A DNA stretch of 64,000 nucleotides from Gnetum montanum (GCA_015680685.1 MNCI01002798.1:1-64000), one strand, 5' to 3'; positions 34,850 through 46,385 are shown, numbered from the stretch's first letter. Numbers and translations: made by a program. The notes: generated from the letters alone by a model not told the origin.

Positions 34850-36697
34850 GTTACAGTGCCAATCCTTCCTACATTGTTGGTGGTGATATATGATGGAGGA
34901 AAGTACAAGAGTATTGAGGATGTAACATATGATGAGAGGCATGGGATGGTAATCTCACAAGAGATGTTGTGGGTTGATGGTATTCAAGAGAGTAGTAGTA
35001 GTGCTTTGAGGCAAAGGAAGTAGTGCCATTTGGAGAAACAAGTTGTTGAACGTAGTATCCATAAGGATCCAATTGGAAATAGGGATATCACTAGTTTTTT
35101 TATGGCATTTCCCATAACTATGATTTTTATCACTATGGTTGATAGGAGCCTTAAGATTGATAAGAAGTCCCATTGGGATAGTACCATTGGTTGTAGAACT
35201 ATCTATAATTACCTTGTGGGTAAGGTAATCTCCTATGCATGTACTTTTCTATGAACTTAGGATTCAAAGAGAAAGCCCTAGACTCTTGTAGATGTAACAT
35301 AATTGGGCAATAGCCCTTTTTATGTTCATATTGACAAATGTCACATTTATCATCCTCCTTTTTATCTAAGTCTAAAACCTCTTCTACTACAACTATTTTT
35401 CCTTTTTGCTTATAAGTGTCCTTACCTGTTTTCTTGTTCTTTTTTCCTTTCTTGTCTTAATTACTATATCCTACTTGATTTACCTTTTCCTCTATGATTT
35501 TCAAGTTGGTTGTAACTTTTTCTTCCATCAATTCCCACATCTTATCTACCCTTACTTCAATCTCAGCAATAGATTTTTGTATTGGCAAGGTTTTGTGTGA
35601 AATGAACTCATCAAGAGCTACCTCTTTCTCCTAATCATAAATATGGACCTTCCTTTTGTGAAATGTTGGATCCTAATTATATTTCTCTACATTCTCCCTT
35701 TTACATATCTCTCCTTCTTCTTTTACCACCTATTTAAGTTTCCTTTGTATCTAATGGGCTCTTAGTTCTCATAATCATCCTTGGGCATAGTTCCCAAGGG
35801 TCTCCCTTATTTTGTTACAAAGCCCATATATGATGTGGAGAAGCCACTATTTTTGAGAAAAATCATGACTTGGACATCTATGTAGTGGAGAATAGTATTT
35901 TTCCAAGGCTACATCCAAGGATTCATGGTTTTCTTACCTCCACCCTTGGATTTTTTTTTTTAGATTGGATACTTTTCCATAAGTTTGGTATTTTTCATTG
36001 AAGAGCTCAAGAATTTTGAATTTGGTTCTGACAATCTATACCAACTTTCAACTTCTTCTATTAGTGTCCTAGGAAAGAGCTTAAGCTTTTGTCACTTACT
36101 TTCAACATTTTACAAGGTCCAAGCATCATGGAAGGCTTGTAAATGATGTTGTGAATTGGAATTATAGCCTCCCTCAAATTTAGGAATGTTATTCATATCA
36201 AGCATTTTGATGTGGCTTTTCCTTTGATTCCTATAGGGTATTCAAACTACCTCCATGATTTGTATCATGCTTCTAATGGCCAACAAGGGTTCATCACCAT
36301 CATCATACATATCCTAATGATAATCTTTATTTCTATCTATTTAATCACAATGATCTCATCTATGCTCACTTTGATGTCTTTTATTTTTCCTTTTCTTTTT
36401 ATTTCTATCTTCATCTTAACCTCTTAATGTATCTCTATCTCTATACCTGTGTTCATCTTCATTAAAACCAGACATTGAAGAGGAAGAGAAAGAAGGTGAA
36501 TTAGGAGAATCACCATGGCTCCTAGGATTGCCTAAATTAGTTGAACATAGTCATTGAATGTAGTAAGAATCTCAATGAACATATGAGATTCTTGCTCGCA
36601 ATGATCCACTCCAATTCTCTTTAGTATAGATCCTATCAATTCTCCTACTAATATCCTCATCATGTGATGAATTATTAACCCTATGTGAAGGAGACAT
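34850..36697 (-). pseudogene. gag: Element C gag (decayed)
   Basis: The candidate ATG at 36697 begins MSPSHRVNNSSHDED. The capsid-type part lies near 35950-35750, and KIRETLGNYAQG is recognisable. A charged, probably coiled linker follows. An intact zinc-knuckle pattern CDICQYEHKKGYC (C-x2-C-x3-H-x4-C) lies at about 35305-35345, the Athila-like spacing also seen in element D. The C-terminal part includes PYGYYVQQLVSPNGTTSF (34869-35072), which pairs with YYVQQLVSP-type sequence in D and A. Multiple stops break the frame. Confidence 0.72.
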
Positions 36698-36804
36698 TTT
36701 TTACTTAATAATGTATCTGACTTAAAATATTAATATTTCCTAAAAGATAAATCGTTAATGCTTTAACAATGATGATTTATGATATAACTAATATATATCA
36801 CTAG

Positions 36805-36828
36805 CACCATCCTTGCCAATAGTACTAA
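36805..36828 (-). promoter_or_regulatory. Primer-binding site of element C (decayed)
   Basis: The minus strand reads TTAGTACTATTGGCAAGGATG just inside the 5' LTR. It aligns with the sites of A and G and, more distantly, with the tRNA-Asp-like site of D. Confidence 0.5.
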
Positions 36829-37151
36829 TTATGGGCAACAGGTATTCCCTACACTTAAGCATAGGAATCACAAGTGTTCAAAGGCAATCCAGTCAAATTT
36901 CATGGATGGAACTAGTGTGGTGTCTAGATTGTTAAGCTTTGATTGTAGGTCATTGTCCTCTTACATGGACTAGTAGTAGCTTTATCATGTATGGTTTAGT
37001 CCAAAGTGAGGCATATGACTATTGATGTTTTGTGGTCCTTAAACTAAGTAAACAATAATGTAGAAATTAATTACTTAATTTAATTAATAATAAAATGAAA
37101 TCCTAATCCTACGAGTGATGAGTGTTCATTCCAAGTTTTCTGTACACATTC
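36829..37151 (-). repeat. Element C 5' LTR, first part
   Basis: Follows the C 3' LTR from TTATGGGCAACAGG to TGTACACATTC, where element D begins. The last five bases, CATTC, are the D target duplication. Confidence 0.85.
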
Positions 37152-38084
37152 TGATGAGTGGCGGGTATCCCTACACTCAACCATACGAATACAAGCGTTG
37201 CACGCATGATCCAGTCGAACTCCACAGACTAAATGCCTACACGCCCCATGGAACACTTGGGGTTAATCATTCATTATCTTCCCAGACTTACTTGTAATTG
37301 TCACGGTGTATGGTTAAGCAAGTCTAAGGTATTTGATTTTTATGATGTTTTATGTTTTATGTCTTCTACTCTAAGGGTGAAGGGTTGAGAAGCTAACTAA
37401 CTCTAACTAATGAACTAAGTCTAAATTACCTAGTGTTAGCATCTGTTCCCACTTACCGTACACACCCTAAACCTATGCAACTGTGGCTACCAAACGCTAA
37501 TCGTTACTGGGATCACCACACGTAATGCACATGCTCGAAGTCGTCGTACTGAGGCACTTAGCTAGCCTAAGCGTGATAAGCATCCGTTCCTTGACTATCT
37601 GTACACATCTGTAAATGCTCGTAGTCAAGTTGTACTCATCCCGCATTCTAGGAGTTTAGGGTGAGAGAGACTAATCGCAATGAGCATCCATTCCTTGATT
37701 ATCCATACACATTCGTAAATGCTCGTAATCAAGTCATACTCATTCCACGTTATGAAAACAGTAAATAGCAGGTAAGAAAATCCTATTCCATGTACTGTAA
37801 GGTTTATCCGAAAAGCTTGTCTTTATTGCCATACACAACTTGCGTTCAGGTACAAAGCTACTCAAATAAAGATCCGTTCACTTTGGGACTCCTACTGTGA
37901 GCACATGGAAAATATTCTATCTTTGGAGTGATCAATCTGCCAGACTTTTTCTACTTTAAGCCTAGGATTAGGAATAAGAGGAGTGCCACCTCTTATTTAT
38001 AGATATGGTGGTGGACCACGATATCACATATGCAATATCGCATGGGACGCGTTATCGCAAAAGCTGTGATATCGCGTCTCATCA
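37152..38084 (-). repeat. Element D 3' LTR
   Basis: 933 bp, TGATGAG...CTCATCA. TATTTATA at 37994-38001. It contains two copies, about 106 bp apart (37574-37643 and 37680-37749), of a hairpin-like module GAGCATCC...CTTGATTATC...ATGCTCGTAATCAAG. Its outer part (38002-38080) has lost many CpG sites relative to the 5' LTR. Confidence 0.9.
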
Positions 38085-38094
38085 TACCCCCATG
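38085..38094 (-). promoter_or_regulatory. Polypurine tract of element D
   Basis: TACCCCCATG follows the LTR end. The minus strand reads CATGGGGGTA next to the LTR start TGATGAG. A is decayed to TACCTTGATG at this place and F is nearly identical (TACCCCCACA). Confidence 0.65.
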
Positions 38095-40370
38095 ACTAAA
38101 TGAAAACTTGTCCTTGAGTTCATTACAATAATATTACGGAGGTATGGGATTATTAGGGGAATGGAAACTAATGGGATGACATGTGAATGGATCATCATTA
38201 CAAGACTTGACAAGACTGGTGTTCATGACAACAAGGGTAAACACCTTATTACATTGATATCAAGCCTCATTTGGCAGCTGAGAGAAAAGAGAAGAGAGAG
38301 AAGAAGTCTGGTTGCTACCAACACCAAGATTTTGTCTTTCGTTTTCCATCCATAAGCGCATCATCGATCTCATTCCTAGCAAAGCTACTTCAGTACTGCT
38401 CCATTCCAAGTGCTTCCTCTAGATCTGGTCCATTATTGCATGATCGCCATTTGTACACACAACGTAATCCTATATTAGCAAGGGTAAATGAATTTCAATG
38501 TAGTTAATACCTTGCTTCGGTGTAAGTTCATTGGCTAGGTTGTGGTATCGCTAATACGGATCTGGAGATATATTAATGATGACTATCGAAGGTGTAGGGG
38601 TTAGGAAGAAAATCAGAAAAATTTGGTGCTAAGAGAAAATCAAAAAAAGTTGGGCCCCATACCCCCATGAATAATCGTGAACCTCCGGTACGTTAGAATG
38701 GAGAAAGAAGAAGAATAAGAGATGGTAAAAAGAGACAATTAAGACATCGAGAAAGTGGATGTCAAGATGGAAATGAACAAAATAGAATTAATTGCAAAAT
38801 GTTAAGGGAAAGAATTTAATGGGTGCACCAAATAGGAATGTTAGTGAATCCTCCCCAAAGCAAGCTCATGCCCTTAATGCCCTGACAAACCCACATTCAA
38901 AGAGTCCATAGGCTCTGGGAATGTCCTTTGAAACAAGAGTTAAAGTCTTAACCGTAAGAATTTACCAAAAAGAAAACAATGTATCTACCAAAATATACAC
39001 TAATTATACCACTAGAAATGAGGTGAATAATGGAGAGAAGGATGGAGAGAAGAAAATGGAATGGAATCCCAAGAACAAGGTGGTGTACAGTCCCTTGTGG
39101 ATTTCATGATTAATGTGACGTGGAAAATCTCATTCCAACTCTGGCCTCAAACCAACTACATCTAATGACTTTGCATCAATGCACTTGGCCAAACCATCCA
39201 CTTGGAGAACAAAAATGTATCCTCTAAGAGCCACTACCATTCCGATGAAACAAAGGAGAGAATGGAAAGCGAGAAGGGCCTTAGTTAGAGGGAACGTTTT
39301 TGGTTCCATAACTAGTGCTTGTAGCCCAACTTTATTCGTCTAAGGGGTGTCCTTTCAATTCTCACTTTTCACCTTTTTTTATTTTTTTTCTTTTTTTTTC
39401 TTTTTTCTTTTTTGTTTTTTTGTTGTTTGTGTTTTTATGTGTGAGAACCACACCATGCAAAGACTTCTTATTTTCATTGTCTTAGCTTCCGATAATTGGG
39501 TAACATCAGAACAATAAGCAAACTCAAGAAGAAAATCATCCAAGCACCCAAGAGAATGGCCAACACAAATGCATCAAGTTCCCTTGGAGTCACACCCTTT
39601 TCAAACCTTGAGTCCTTCCTTAGTTTGAGAAGTGCCTAGTCACCAATTCGTTAAGGTTCTTATTAAGAAAGGGGACTAGATATTTCCAAGCCAAGAGAGG
39701 CCATAGAAACTGGTGGATGAATGGATGAAGTGAACTCATTGCTTGCCATATCAAAAGAACATACCTTAGTATCAAAATCATGACTTAAAGGTAAAAGTCA
39801 AACATTAGCAATCAATAATAAAAACAGTTCATACCATCATTCCGAACACTTATTGGTGACGAACTTACATGGTGGATCACACACACACACACACAAAAAT
39901 TGAAAAAGTATAACAATGTTGTAAAACAAAAACTTAGAAAAGTTAAAGAAATTTGCAAAACAAAAACGTGTAAAACAAAAATGTGTTAAACAAAAACTTA
40001 TAAAACAAAAACATGTAAAAAAAATGTGTAAAACAAAAACTTGTAAAAAAAAGTGTGTAAAACAAAAACTAAAAAGAACTGAGGGCCCCGTATGATTAGC
40101 ATAGGTGGCCATCTCCCCCATGACTGAGTTGTAAGGGAGAAATCCAAAATAATGAGCGTCTATTTAAATTTCGTAAAAGTTTCCAACTTCTCCCCACTGA
40201 TGTTCTCAGATTGAGGGATGGAAGTTGGCGACGCTCATACTCCAATGTGTCTATGCCTTTGTTGTTAGCATGAGTTTTCTCAGTTCATTCCATGCATATG
40301 AGTTTGCTCTTTCTAGTAGTTGTCAACCATGGGGTGTCTACTACTGGTTGTGTGGTTGCTACATACAGAC
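38095..40370 (-). other. Non-coding 3' region of element D
   Basis: No protein is recognised. It includes the shared block GTGAATCCTCCCCAAAGCAAGC near 38848, the shared block ATAACTAGTGCTTGTAGCCCA near 39312, a poly-T region at 39370-39430, a (CA)n run at 39876-39894, an AAACAAAAACTTGTA tandem tract at 39925-40075 and an internal polypurine-like CTCCCCCATGACTGAG at 40113-40128. Confidence 0.6.
39925..40075. repeat. AAACAAAAACTTGTA tandem tract
   Basis: About eight units of 16-20 bp, such as AAACAAAAACGTGTA and AAACAAAAACATGTA, preceded by a short CA repeat. Elements A and C have A-rich but less regular sequence at the same place. Confidence 0.75.
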
Positions 40371-40374
40371 ATCT

Positions 40375-40960
40375 TTATTTCAAAGTGTCAAGGGCACACC
40401 TGTTGCATGGAGGAGGTGTTGTGCATTCCTCCATGCCATCAGCCAATGAATCACTATATGTGATGCATGGAACTTTCCTCTTCTCAATATTTCCATAAAT
40501 GTTTATCTTAGAGATTTCCAAGGAAATATCGTTGATCCTAAGGCATGTGTCTACTGTGCTTAGCCATGCCCTTCCCATTATAATTGGGAAGTCCCCTTTG
40601 TTATTGTTAACTTCAATCACCAGGAAGTCAGCTGGGTAAGACCAACCACACATAGTGTTAATAATATCCTCCACCAATCAATCCCAAGGGAATGGTGATG
40701 GACTGATCTGCCAGCTCTAGTTGGATGCTTTTCTTCTTAAGTTAGGGTAGGTTCCAGGCTTGATACATTTCTTGTGATATTAAATTGACTCCAGAACCTG
40801 AGTCAAGAAGAGCCCTATGTGGTTCATTTTCAGCAACCTGAAGGTAGATTAAGGGACTTCCAGGATCAAAGAGTTTCTTGGGTAGGTGGCCTACCTTGAT
40901 CCAGTCGGTTATGGTATGCATTAACATAACCATATGTGTACTCTATTTTTGGACTGAAGG
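40375..40960 (-). pseudogene. pro: Element D retropepsin-type protease
   Basis: An aspartic protease for Gag maturation. The first half (40742-40933) has HRALLDSGSGVNLISQEMYQ with the catalytic D-S-G loop intact. The second half (40375-40677) has YPADFLVIEVNNNKGDFP followed by IIMGRAWLSTVDTCLRI, the conserved second-half pattern with GRAWL. The two halves are separated by a stop near 40735. Sequence continues to about 40500 without pol domains, which marks the end of coding. Confidence 0.78.
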
Positions 40961-40999
40961 GTGCTTCGAAGTGTTAGGTGATGGAGGCATGTACATCAA

Positions 41000-43428
41000 C
41001 TCAACCGCTTGTTTTTGCGAGAGTTTGTCTAGGCTTTTGGTTCTAAAGAATGGTCTTCTCTTTTAACAGTTGTCAGAACCAACAGCAAGTTGAATATTTA
41101 CAACTCTTGCAGCGTTATGTTGCTGCGGTTGAGTGGGAAGTTCCCCTTGCATTGTTGGAGTAGGTTGTATGGGAACTACAGGTGGAAGAGGTGCAGATGG
41201 AGTTGGAGGATGGGATGAGTGTGAGATGTCTCTAGGAGGAGAAGGAGTCCTCCTGATGTACTCCCAAGCTTGGTAGTGATGTTGGGGAGTAGTGTGACCC
41301 ATGGAGTCACCTGGAGAAACCAGCTGCTGCACATAATAACCATAAGGATTGGGCTACCGGTAAGGATACTGTTGTGTCGGTGGTGGCATCCCCCATGACT
41401 GTGGGTATTGCCACTGCTAATGCTATCTGATGGGTTGTGGTGGAGTTCCACTTGGATAGTATGTTAGTGGTTGGTGGAACTTCCTTGGATTACCTTGTGG
41501 GTAAGGTAACTTATGGGGTGTTTGCCATTGGTTAAGTCTTGGATTTAGCGCATACACCCCAGACTCCTGTAGATGTGAGATAATGGGGCAACATCCCTTG
41601 GGATGGTCATATTGGCAAATCTCACATCCACTGTCATCATCTGTGTTAGAGTCCACAGCCTCATCGGAGATAGAAATTTTTCCTTTACCCTTGTTATGTG
41701 CATGGCTTGCATTTCTCCTCTTTGTCTTACCTTTGTCACTACTTCACTCATCCCTAGACTCTTCTACGATTTTCAAGACACTTTCAAGTCTTGAGTCTAA
41801 GGAATCCCAGAATTGATCCATCTTAGCCAATACTTCTGTTGTTAATTTTTGGATCGGCAAGGTTTTTTGATTCACCAACTCTTCGAGTGGTGACTCATCT
41901 TCCTCATCATAAAATTTCACTCCCTTCTTCTGAAGGGAGGGGTCACGATTGTATTCTTCCACACTTTCCCTCTCACGTAGTTCACCTTCCTCTTGTGCTA
42001 CTTGTTCCAACAAGCTACATACTTCATGGGCTCTAAGTTGTGATAGTCTCCCTTAGGCATAAGTCCCAAGGGTTCTTCTAGTTTTGTTCCTTAGCCCATC
42101 CACGATGTGGTGAAGTTGATCCCACTGAGCGTACCCATGGCCCGGGCAACGATGTAACAATGTGTAATAGCGGGCCATGGTAGCATCCAAGGGTTCATGA
42201 GCACCTTGTTTTCAGCCTTGGATCTGCTTACGCAAATTGGACACTCTAGAGTACATCTAATCTTTATTGTTGAAGAGTTCAAGCATCGTACTCCACCTCC
42301 TGATGGTTTCTGGTTCTAAGGACTAGTACCAACTCTCTGCTTCTTTAACAAGTGTCCATGGGAACAACTTGAGTTTTTACCACTCATTATCTATATTTTA
42401 CAAGGCACAGGGATCGTGGAATGCCTATAAATGATATTGCAGATCTAAGTTGTATCCCCCTTCAAAACGTGGGATATTGGTCATATCTAAGCATTTGATC
42501 TGACTATCTTTTAAGTGCCTTGTTGGAATCCTAACAGCCTCCATTATATCAATCATACTTTGAGTTGCGAGTAGGGGTTTTTCATGATCATCTCTTCCAT
42601 GATGCCTATGATGTCTACCTTGTCATTCCCTACTCTCCCTACGTCCTTGCCCTTGTCCTTCCTCTCGACCTTCCTATCAAGGTCTCTCATTTCGTTTACC
42701 TTCATCGTCACCATTATGTTCATGATCACTATGCCCAGATGTGGAAGGAGAGGGTGAGTGGTGAGATGAAGGAGAAGAAGAAGGGAGCCATCACCATGGC
42801 AATGTTTCTTACCTTCTCTTTGGCTGCTTCGGCCCCGATCATGGTGACGATCTGAGTGCCTATCCTTAGCGTGAGTGGTTGTTCCCTCTGTGAACAGTTG
42901 GTGTTCACGGGGATCAGAACCAATGTTATGGATCATTGAGTGTAGGTTCTGATACCTTACCTCCTCACCATCGTTAGGAGGGGGAACAACAATTGCTAAA
43001 GAATCCATTATAAGGGGTTTCTCATCTCCTATTTCACTAAGGACATGTGGGACCTTGCCCTTCAATAGTGTATGTTGACTCTCCTGCCTTAAGTCCCTCA
43101 TACGTTGTGCGTTTGTGGGATGGTAATCCCTCATATCAAAGTCCTCAGCAACGTATTTAGCAAATAGTTCTTGCATGCCAATCTGTGCCAAGGAACAAAA
43201 GAGCATGTTAGGGACTGATCAATCTGGGGGTAACACAATGTTACCTTGCAAATCTCTCCATCACAGTTGTTCATCTTGATGGAGAATAAAGGTAAAGTTT
43301 GGAATATACTCATCAAGATGAGTATTGTATTGTTTAGGACTTGGCTAATGTTGGTTATGTGTTTTATGTTGCCGACTGTTTCTTGTATTGTCCTTAGGTG
43401 GTGAATTACTTTTATGAGAAGAAGACAT
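41000..43428 (-). pseudogene. gag: Element D gag (decayed)
   Basis: The candidate ATG at 43428 starts MSSSHKSNSPPKDNTR, about 140 bases after the primer-binding site. A 217-codon open part (42553-43206) includes LFAKYVAEDFDMRDYHPTNA. Capsid motifs at about 42185-42050 read MARYYTLLHRCPGHGYAQW and VDGLRNKTRRTLG. An acidic linker follows (41744-42013, EEDESPLEELVNQKTL). The zinc knuckle CEICQYDHPKGCC (C-x2-C-x3-H-x4-C) is at about 41584-41626. A Pro/His/Gln-rich tail lies at 41063-41332. Early stops (TAG, TGA) fit C-to-T changes of Gln and Arg codons. Confidence 0.78.
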
Positions 43429-43548
43429 TTTTATCGGTATGCTATTTCACCATTATATAAATTTTTTGTTTTGATTAACCTAAAGGTTTGTTAAGGTTCA
43501 CAACGATGTGAATGATATCCTTATGTTCTATATGCACACAAACACTTA

Positions 43549-43567
43549 GTCCCCAACAACGGTGCCA
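43549..43567 (-). promoter_or_regulatory. tRNA-Asp-type primer-binding site of element D
   Basis: The minus strand reads TGGCACCGTTGTTGGGGACT one base inside the 5' LTR. Its complement, CCCCAACAACGGTGCCA, matches the plant tRNA-Asp 3' end (CCCCGGCAACGGCGCCA) at 14 of 17 positions, with transitions only. Athila-type elements use this primer. Confidence 0.85.
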
Positions 43568-43568
43568 A

Positions 43569-44514
43569 TGATGAGTGGCGGGTATCCCTACACTCAACCA
43601 TACGAATACGAGCATTGCACGCACGATCCAGTTGAACTCCGCATGCCTACACGCCCCATGGAACACTTGGGGTTAATCATTCGTTATCTTCCCAGACCTA
43701 CTTGTAATTTTCACGGTGTATGGTTAAGCAAGTTTGAGGTATTTGATTTTTATGATGTTTTATGTTTTATGTCTTCTACTCTAAGGGTGAAGGGTTGAGA
43801 AGCTAACTAACTCTAACTAATGAACTAAGTCTAAATTACCTAGCGTCAACATCCATTCCCACTTACCGTACACACCCTGAACCTATGCAACTGTGGCTAC
43901 CAAACACTAATCGTTATTGGGATCACCACACGTAACGCATGTGCTTGAAGTGGTCATACTAAGGCACTTAGCTAGCCTAAGCATGATAAGCATCCATTCC
44001 TTAACTATCCGTACACATCCGTAAATGCTCGTAGTTAAGTCGTACTCATCCCGCGTTCTAGGAGTTTAGGGTGAGAGAGATTAATCGTGATGAGCATTCG
44101 TTCCTTAATTATCCGTACACATTTGTAAATGCTCGTAATCAAGTCGTACTCATTCCGCATTATGAAAATAGTAAATAACAGGTAAGAAAATCATATTCCA
44201 TGTACTGCAAGGTTTATCCGGAAAGCTCATCTTTATTACCGTACACAACTTGCGTTCAAGTACAAAGTTGCTCGAATAAAGATCCATTCACTTTGGGACT
44301 CCTACTGTGGGCACATGGAAAATATTCTATCTCTGGAGTGATCAATCTACCAGAGTTTTCCTACTTTAAGCCTAGGATTAGGATTCAGGGGAGTGCTACC
44401 TCTTATTTATAGATATGGCGGCGGACCGCGATATCGCGTACGCGATATCGCAAGGGACGACGCGATATCGCGACAACCATGATATTGCGGCTCATGCGAT
44501 ACCGCGTCTCATCA
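43569..44514 (-). repeat. Element D 5' LTR
   Basis: 946 bp, TGATGAG...CTCATCA. TATTTATA at 44404-44411. Its outer 100 bp hold four CGCGATATCGCG-type palindromes and remain rich in CpG, unlike the partner LTR. The hairpin-like GAGCAT...ATGCTC module is duplicated as in the 3' LTR. Confidence 0.9.
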
Positions 44515-45196
44515 CATTCTAAATTTACATACCCACTATTAGGATTACCAAGTGTTATGCTACTAGATGAACCAACTAATAATGTTGTTAAGAATACTAA
44601 GTGAGTATATCTTTATGCTCAAAACTAGTAACGCTTATTCTACCAATTGATTAATATGCATGGAAATGTAAATATTAACAAAGCACATAGAAAGTAAATT
44701 GCATTGAAAGTAAATCTATTCTAAGTCAAAGTGCTGCATGAATATGAATCAATCTCAATCTTATTAGTGTTCATGAAATATGTCCAAGTAAAATGCCACT
44801 CAAATAAGATGGCATACAACTAACTCAAATCCACATTGTAGGCACTCACTAACTATTTTCTAAGATTACAAAATAAAACTACAAGAGTATGGCTACACTA
44901 CTAATCAAATAGTGTAAACTATGTGTTGGTTGCTCACATATTTATAAGTAAATATAAGCATTTCATCAACAGGGATGCATTAATGCATTTAGTTACATCG
45001 ATGGGGTTACATCAACATATTTAAGATGCCTTATCAGTTAATGCATCAACATGTCCTCATTCACACATATCCATTGACGCATCTAAGATGCATCAATGGG
45101 GATGCATCGATAAGGCTTCATCAATGGGGATGCATTAATGAGGCTTTGTCGATGGGGATGCATCAACGAAGTTGCCTAACATATCAAGTCTCATTA
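44515..45196 (-). repeat. Element C 5' LTR, second part
   Basis: Starts with the second copy of the D target duplication (CATTC), then continues the C LTR from TAAATTTACATACCCAC to CTCATTA. TATTTATA at 44939-44946. The GATGCATC cluster at 44970-45175 matches that of the C 3' LTR. Confidence 0.85.
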
Positions 45197-45201
45197 ATGA
45201 T

Positions 45202-46385
45202 CTACTCATATTATATGTGTTGTCAATCTAACATTGGTTTTGATGATTAATTCATAATTTGCTATTTTTGTGATTTTTTGCTTTGTGCTTTAATGCCATC
45301 TTTTTGTTGCATCATCTCCTCCAAGTAGTAGTGTTGTCTCCAAATGTCACAACCTAGGTCATGACAAATCTAGGCCTACAAATCTCATGTGCATTTTGTA
45401 AAGCAATGCATTCATCTTGATATTAGGTGAAAATGGTGCATTTGAATGGAAATGATTAGCAAACATTTTAAACATGTATGGGCATACTTAACATGTCGAA
45501 ATGCTTGAATAGTCATTTAAGATAACATAATTAGTACAATTTTAGGAGGCTATCGATATGTGAATTTTCTTCAATACATAACTATTTGTGGGATTTGTGG
45601 GCTAATCATGTTTTCTTGGGGATTTACATTTAGCGAATGCCATGTCTTATTAAGGGTGGTGTAAGGAGCAAGGATCTTAGCGTAGCTAAAGGATTGATAA
45701 CAGTTATAATGTAATCCAAAACTTGGTCTAGAAATGCATAAGAATTAGTTTAAGTTAGTATCAATCTTGTAAATATTCTAATATTTGATGCCATAAACCT
45801 CATGGAAATACTAGTGTTATGAGTAAATGAGACATCTATGAGTATTTTATGCATTTTATGATTAATTATAGTTGATATTTATGTGGATAAAATTTTAGTG
45901 GTACTAATGATGTGTCTTGGTAGCTTGAGCTCCATCCTCCAGTTATGTTCTAGGGGTCTTCTTTGTGAATCTCATCTACTGTGAAGGTTTTCTAAGCCTT
46001 CCTACATGTGTTCCATATAGATTTAGCTAGAAGCTTTGGAGATGGTTAAGATAGAGTTAGAAAGAGGATCAACATTAAATGAAGCATTATCTCATTATGT
46101 ATTTCATGCGGTGATTTTTACATTCAATGGATTTGTATTTTGACCATGGATATGGATTTTTCATCAAACTCTAATTCATATTATAATGAGGCCTAAGTAG
46201 GCATTGATGTACTAATGTAGATTTTTCAAGTGATTTCTAAGTTATCACATTTCCAAGTGTTTATATGCTTATATGAATTTCTAAGTGTTTATGTTATTTA
46301 AGGATTTATTAAGAAATTAAGTTTTATTTATTATGCCTCTTAAGTGATTTTATAAATCATCTATTGTTAAAATTTAGGATGTTAC
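45202..46385. repeat. AT-rich spacer with a possible unrelated solo LTR
   Basis: From about 45346 the sequence reads TGTCACAACCTAGGTCATG, and at 46376-46385 it ends GGATGTTACA, a TG...CA pair of ends typical of another gypsy or copia LTR of about 1040 bp. Flanking pentamers (CCAAA and TGAAT) do not match, so it is only a candidate. Nothing else is recognised. Confidence 0.3.

Larger units (their letters stand above)
37152..44514 (-). mobile_element. Element D: most complete family-1 element, nested in element C
   Basis: A 7363-bp minus-strand element with LTRs 37152-38084 and 43569-44514, and an exact target duplication CATTC at 37147-37151 and 44515-44519. It carries a tRNA-Asp-type primer-binding site, gag, a protease and a 2-kb non-coding 3' region ending in a polypurine tract. 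No reverse transcriptase or integrase is present, although both ends are intact. It therefore looks like a gag-protease non-autonomous element rather than a truncated autonomous one. LTR similarity looks high, with most differences being C/T or G/A, so it is the youngest insertion here. Confidence 0.9.
30939..45196 (-). mobile_element. Element C: family-1 LTR retrotransposon interrupted by element D
   Basis: A minus-strand copy with 3' LTR 30939-31877, interior 31878-36828 and 5' LTR 36829-37151 plus 44520-45196. It is flanked by the exact target duplication ATGAT (30934-30938 and 45197-45201). Its outer ends read TAATGAG and CTCATTA, a symmetrical variant of the family ends. Only gag is recognisable. 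Protease, reverse transcriptase, RNase H and integrase were not found, so it would need helper proteins. Confidence 0.88.

Noticed and set aside
40225-40449. Plus-strand frames in the protease region of element D and similar frames at 41583-41816 and 42565-42855
   Set aside because: They are complements of gag-protease coding sequence on the minus strand.
44420-44514. Regular GATATCGCG palindromes that look like a CRISPR-type array
   Set aside because: Spacing is irregular, the context is a plant LTR, and the partner LTR carries the same cluster. It is LTR regulatory sequence.
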